Assembly: GCA_021307315.1 (NCBI GenBank)
Contig: JAJSPD010000107.1
Coordinates: forward strand, 51,980 to 115,979
Direction of reading: 5' to 3'
Source of the DNA: Bisporella sp. PMI_857
Taxonomy: Eukaryota; Ascomycota; Leotiomycetes; Helotiales; Helotiaceae
Length of the DNA: 64,000 nucleotides
The notes below the pieces were generated by a model, which saw only the letters and a list, made by a program, of their open reading frames with translations, did no database searches and had not been told where the DNA came from. This document shows positions 62,547 through 64,000 of this stretch, one piece after another (position 1 is the first letter of the stretch; the number at the start of each line of letters is the position of its first letter). Position numbers and translations under genes: made by a program.

Positions 62547-63611
62547 AAAAGTAATAGTTGTTAGTGGAACATGTATAAGACTCTTGATATAATATCTCTT
62601 TTTCGTTTTTCCTCTACTTCATAGAGGGTCCTAGGGGAGGCTAAAAATTTATAGTAGTTTGATGATTACTCCTCACTTCTAGAATCTTCTATAAAATGTT
62701 GATCATGTGCAGAGCTAATAATAACGTCCGCATAATGAATAAGTCACGCGACACGTAACTCAGGGATGGATTAATTGGCCATTGAATCTAATGGCTCGCC
62801 CTACCAGGTACATCTCTTCTATACATTGCGAGAGGACATCGATTACGGGTTGGGAACATATGCTCTCGTCTGGATAATCCGCGCCACCACAGCTTCTTTA
62901 TTCCTACCGTAACACTATTTTGTTCTGGACTTAGACTTTGCGAGTTCCATTCTTTATCTTTCCATTTGTTCCTTCTTCTACTTTTACTAGATCGTGACGT
63001 TCTGTTTGTATGTGTATGTGTCCCCTTATATATACACGCTGTGCACCGCCGTCTTGAGAAAATACAGCCAGGAATTAAACTTGTAAAGCCAATTACTTTT
63101 GACATTTGAGGCAGTCATCCTCTCAAAACCATGCCCGCTGGCAAGCGCTGTACTAGTCTTCGAAATGCGTGTCGATATCGCTGCTCTTAAGGTTACTTGG
63201 TCGAAGAGAGCGTTCAGGTCGGTAGGGAGGTAGGGCTATCAACGTTCGCGACGTTGCGTGTCTCTGTTGTCAGTAGCTGGGTCAGCGTGCTTGAAGCTGT
63301 GACTGTAGAGGTCAGGGTTTTCTAAACAAAGTACATTGATATCTTACTGGGAAGAGCTGTGTAAACAAGACACTACTTACTGCTAACCAAGTATTGTTGC
63401 TAATAGTGAAGGTCCTTACCTCGAGAGCCACAAGCTTGCCTGTTGATTATATAAGCGGAATTACGGCGAAATTACTGCAGCTTTGCCTTCGTACTTCTTA
63501 GCTTGCTAAGAGAAGAAGGGGCTAAAAAAAGCTTCCGACAAACTTTTTTGGGCCAAAATTTTGGCCCTAGTCCTAATGAAGCTACCCAAAATTTTACAGA
63601 ACGTGAGTATA
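62547..63611. other. 3' flank and intergenic DNA; no gene
   Basis: The first ~90 bp resemble the 3' flank of the broken paralogue (ATAATATCTCTTTTTCG, CTTCATAGAGGGTCC). Otherwise there are only short open frames without motifs, plus the hairpin repeat at 63485-63523 (GCCTTCGTACTTCTTAGC...), matching 16684-16722. Confidence 0.45.
63485..63523 (+). repeat. Short hairpin repeat, second copy
   Basis: Near-identical to 16684-16722; palindrome CTTCTTAGCTTGCTAAGAGA with a downstream GAAGAAGGGGCT. The flanks differ between copies. Confidence 0.55.
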
Positions 63612-64000
63612 TGTTGTAGTCCATACACGAATATAGCCATTCCCGAATGGCGAGCACCCCATTCAGGAATGGGTACCCCATATAAGAATATTCGTAACTG
63701 GCTGTGATTCGTCAATGGGGTAGCCTATTCCCGAATGGGGTACCCTATACAGAGATAGTCCCCCAGTCACGAATAGAATAAGCCTATTCGCATCTGGGGG
63801 GACCCCATTCAAGAATACATTCCTATTCGTAAATGGGGTACCCCCAGTCGGGAATAGCTTCATTTCCCTATGCAAGTGCTACCGAAGCTAAAAAATCCAA
63901 AACAGCGGTGAAGTGCCTTCATAAACCTCCATTTTACGTAGTATCTCTCATGCCTACTTTATGCCCCCTCTCAATCGCTCAACTTGTTTCAATCATTCCA
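63612..64000 (+). mobile_element. Palindrome-rich TIR element, second copy (cut by window end)
   Basis: Begins TGTTGTAGTCCATACACG after TATA and follows the first ~380 bp of the element at 35045-35997 with few changes, including the same series of CCATTC/GAATGG palindromes. The right end and any duplication are outside the window. Confidence 0.88.

Overview
The window looks like a transposon-rich accessory segment of a filamentous ascomycete (Pezizomycotina) genome. The evidence is short GT-AG introns of about 46-80 bp with CTAAC-type branch sites, HET-domain and HET-NACHT-WD40 genes, a fungal bZIP-like gene, and abundant Tad-like LINEs, pogo/Fot1-Tigger elements, a hAT and a Helitron. The species cannot be told from the sequence.

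Layout. 1-5640: a LINE (end of ORF1 plus full ORF2) followed directly by a 5'-truncated relative. 5641-6885: decayed sequence with a gag-like remnant. 6886-13192: a Ran1/Pat1-like kinase gene (minus strand) split by a 5.2 kb LINE with a 12-bp target duplication. 13770-15850: an intact HET-domain gene. 16987-24523: a Helitron with a five-part Rep/helicase gene (one frameshift) and a downstream two-exon gene that may encode a single-strand DNA-binding protein. 25610-29031: a HET-NACHT-WD40 receptor gene broken by a LINE fragment. 31803-34704: a five-exon secreted phospholipase-C-like gene with one internal TAG. 35028-38685: a pogo element with two nested insertions, next to a fragment of a relative. 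41086-41917: a bZIP-like gene. 42628-45281: a nest of a foldback TIR element, LTRs, a 169-bp hairpin element and a deletion-derivative element sitting in a pogo transposase remnant. 46272-46675: a small Cys-rich secreted protein. 48109-53875: a hAT carrying a Tigger-like element and a second deletion derivative. 53876-57993: LINE ORF1 debris, a deleted pogo copy and a third LINE. 58500-62546: an intact HET-NACHT-WD40 gene with ten near-identical WD repeats. 63612-64000: start of a second copy of the palindromic TIR element.

How it fits together. Three HET-domain genes, two of them HET-NACHT-WD40 paralogues with identical exon-1 length (749 codons), sit among nested transposons. Several insertions can be read precisely because an empty site occurs elsewhere in the window (two solo LTRs, the palindromic element) or because the interrupted reading frame rejoins exactly (hAT, pogo remnant, broken receptor). 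The relative order of many insertions can therefore be reconstructed from this window alone. All functional calls come from motif reading; no database search was run.
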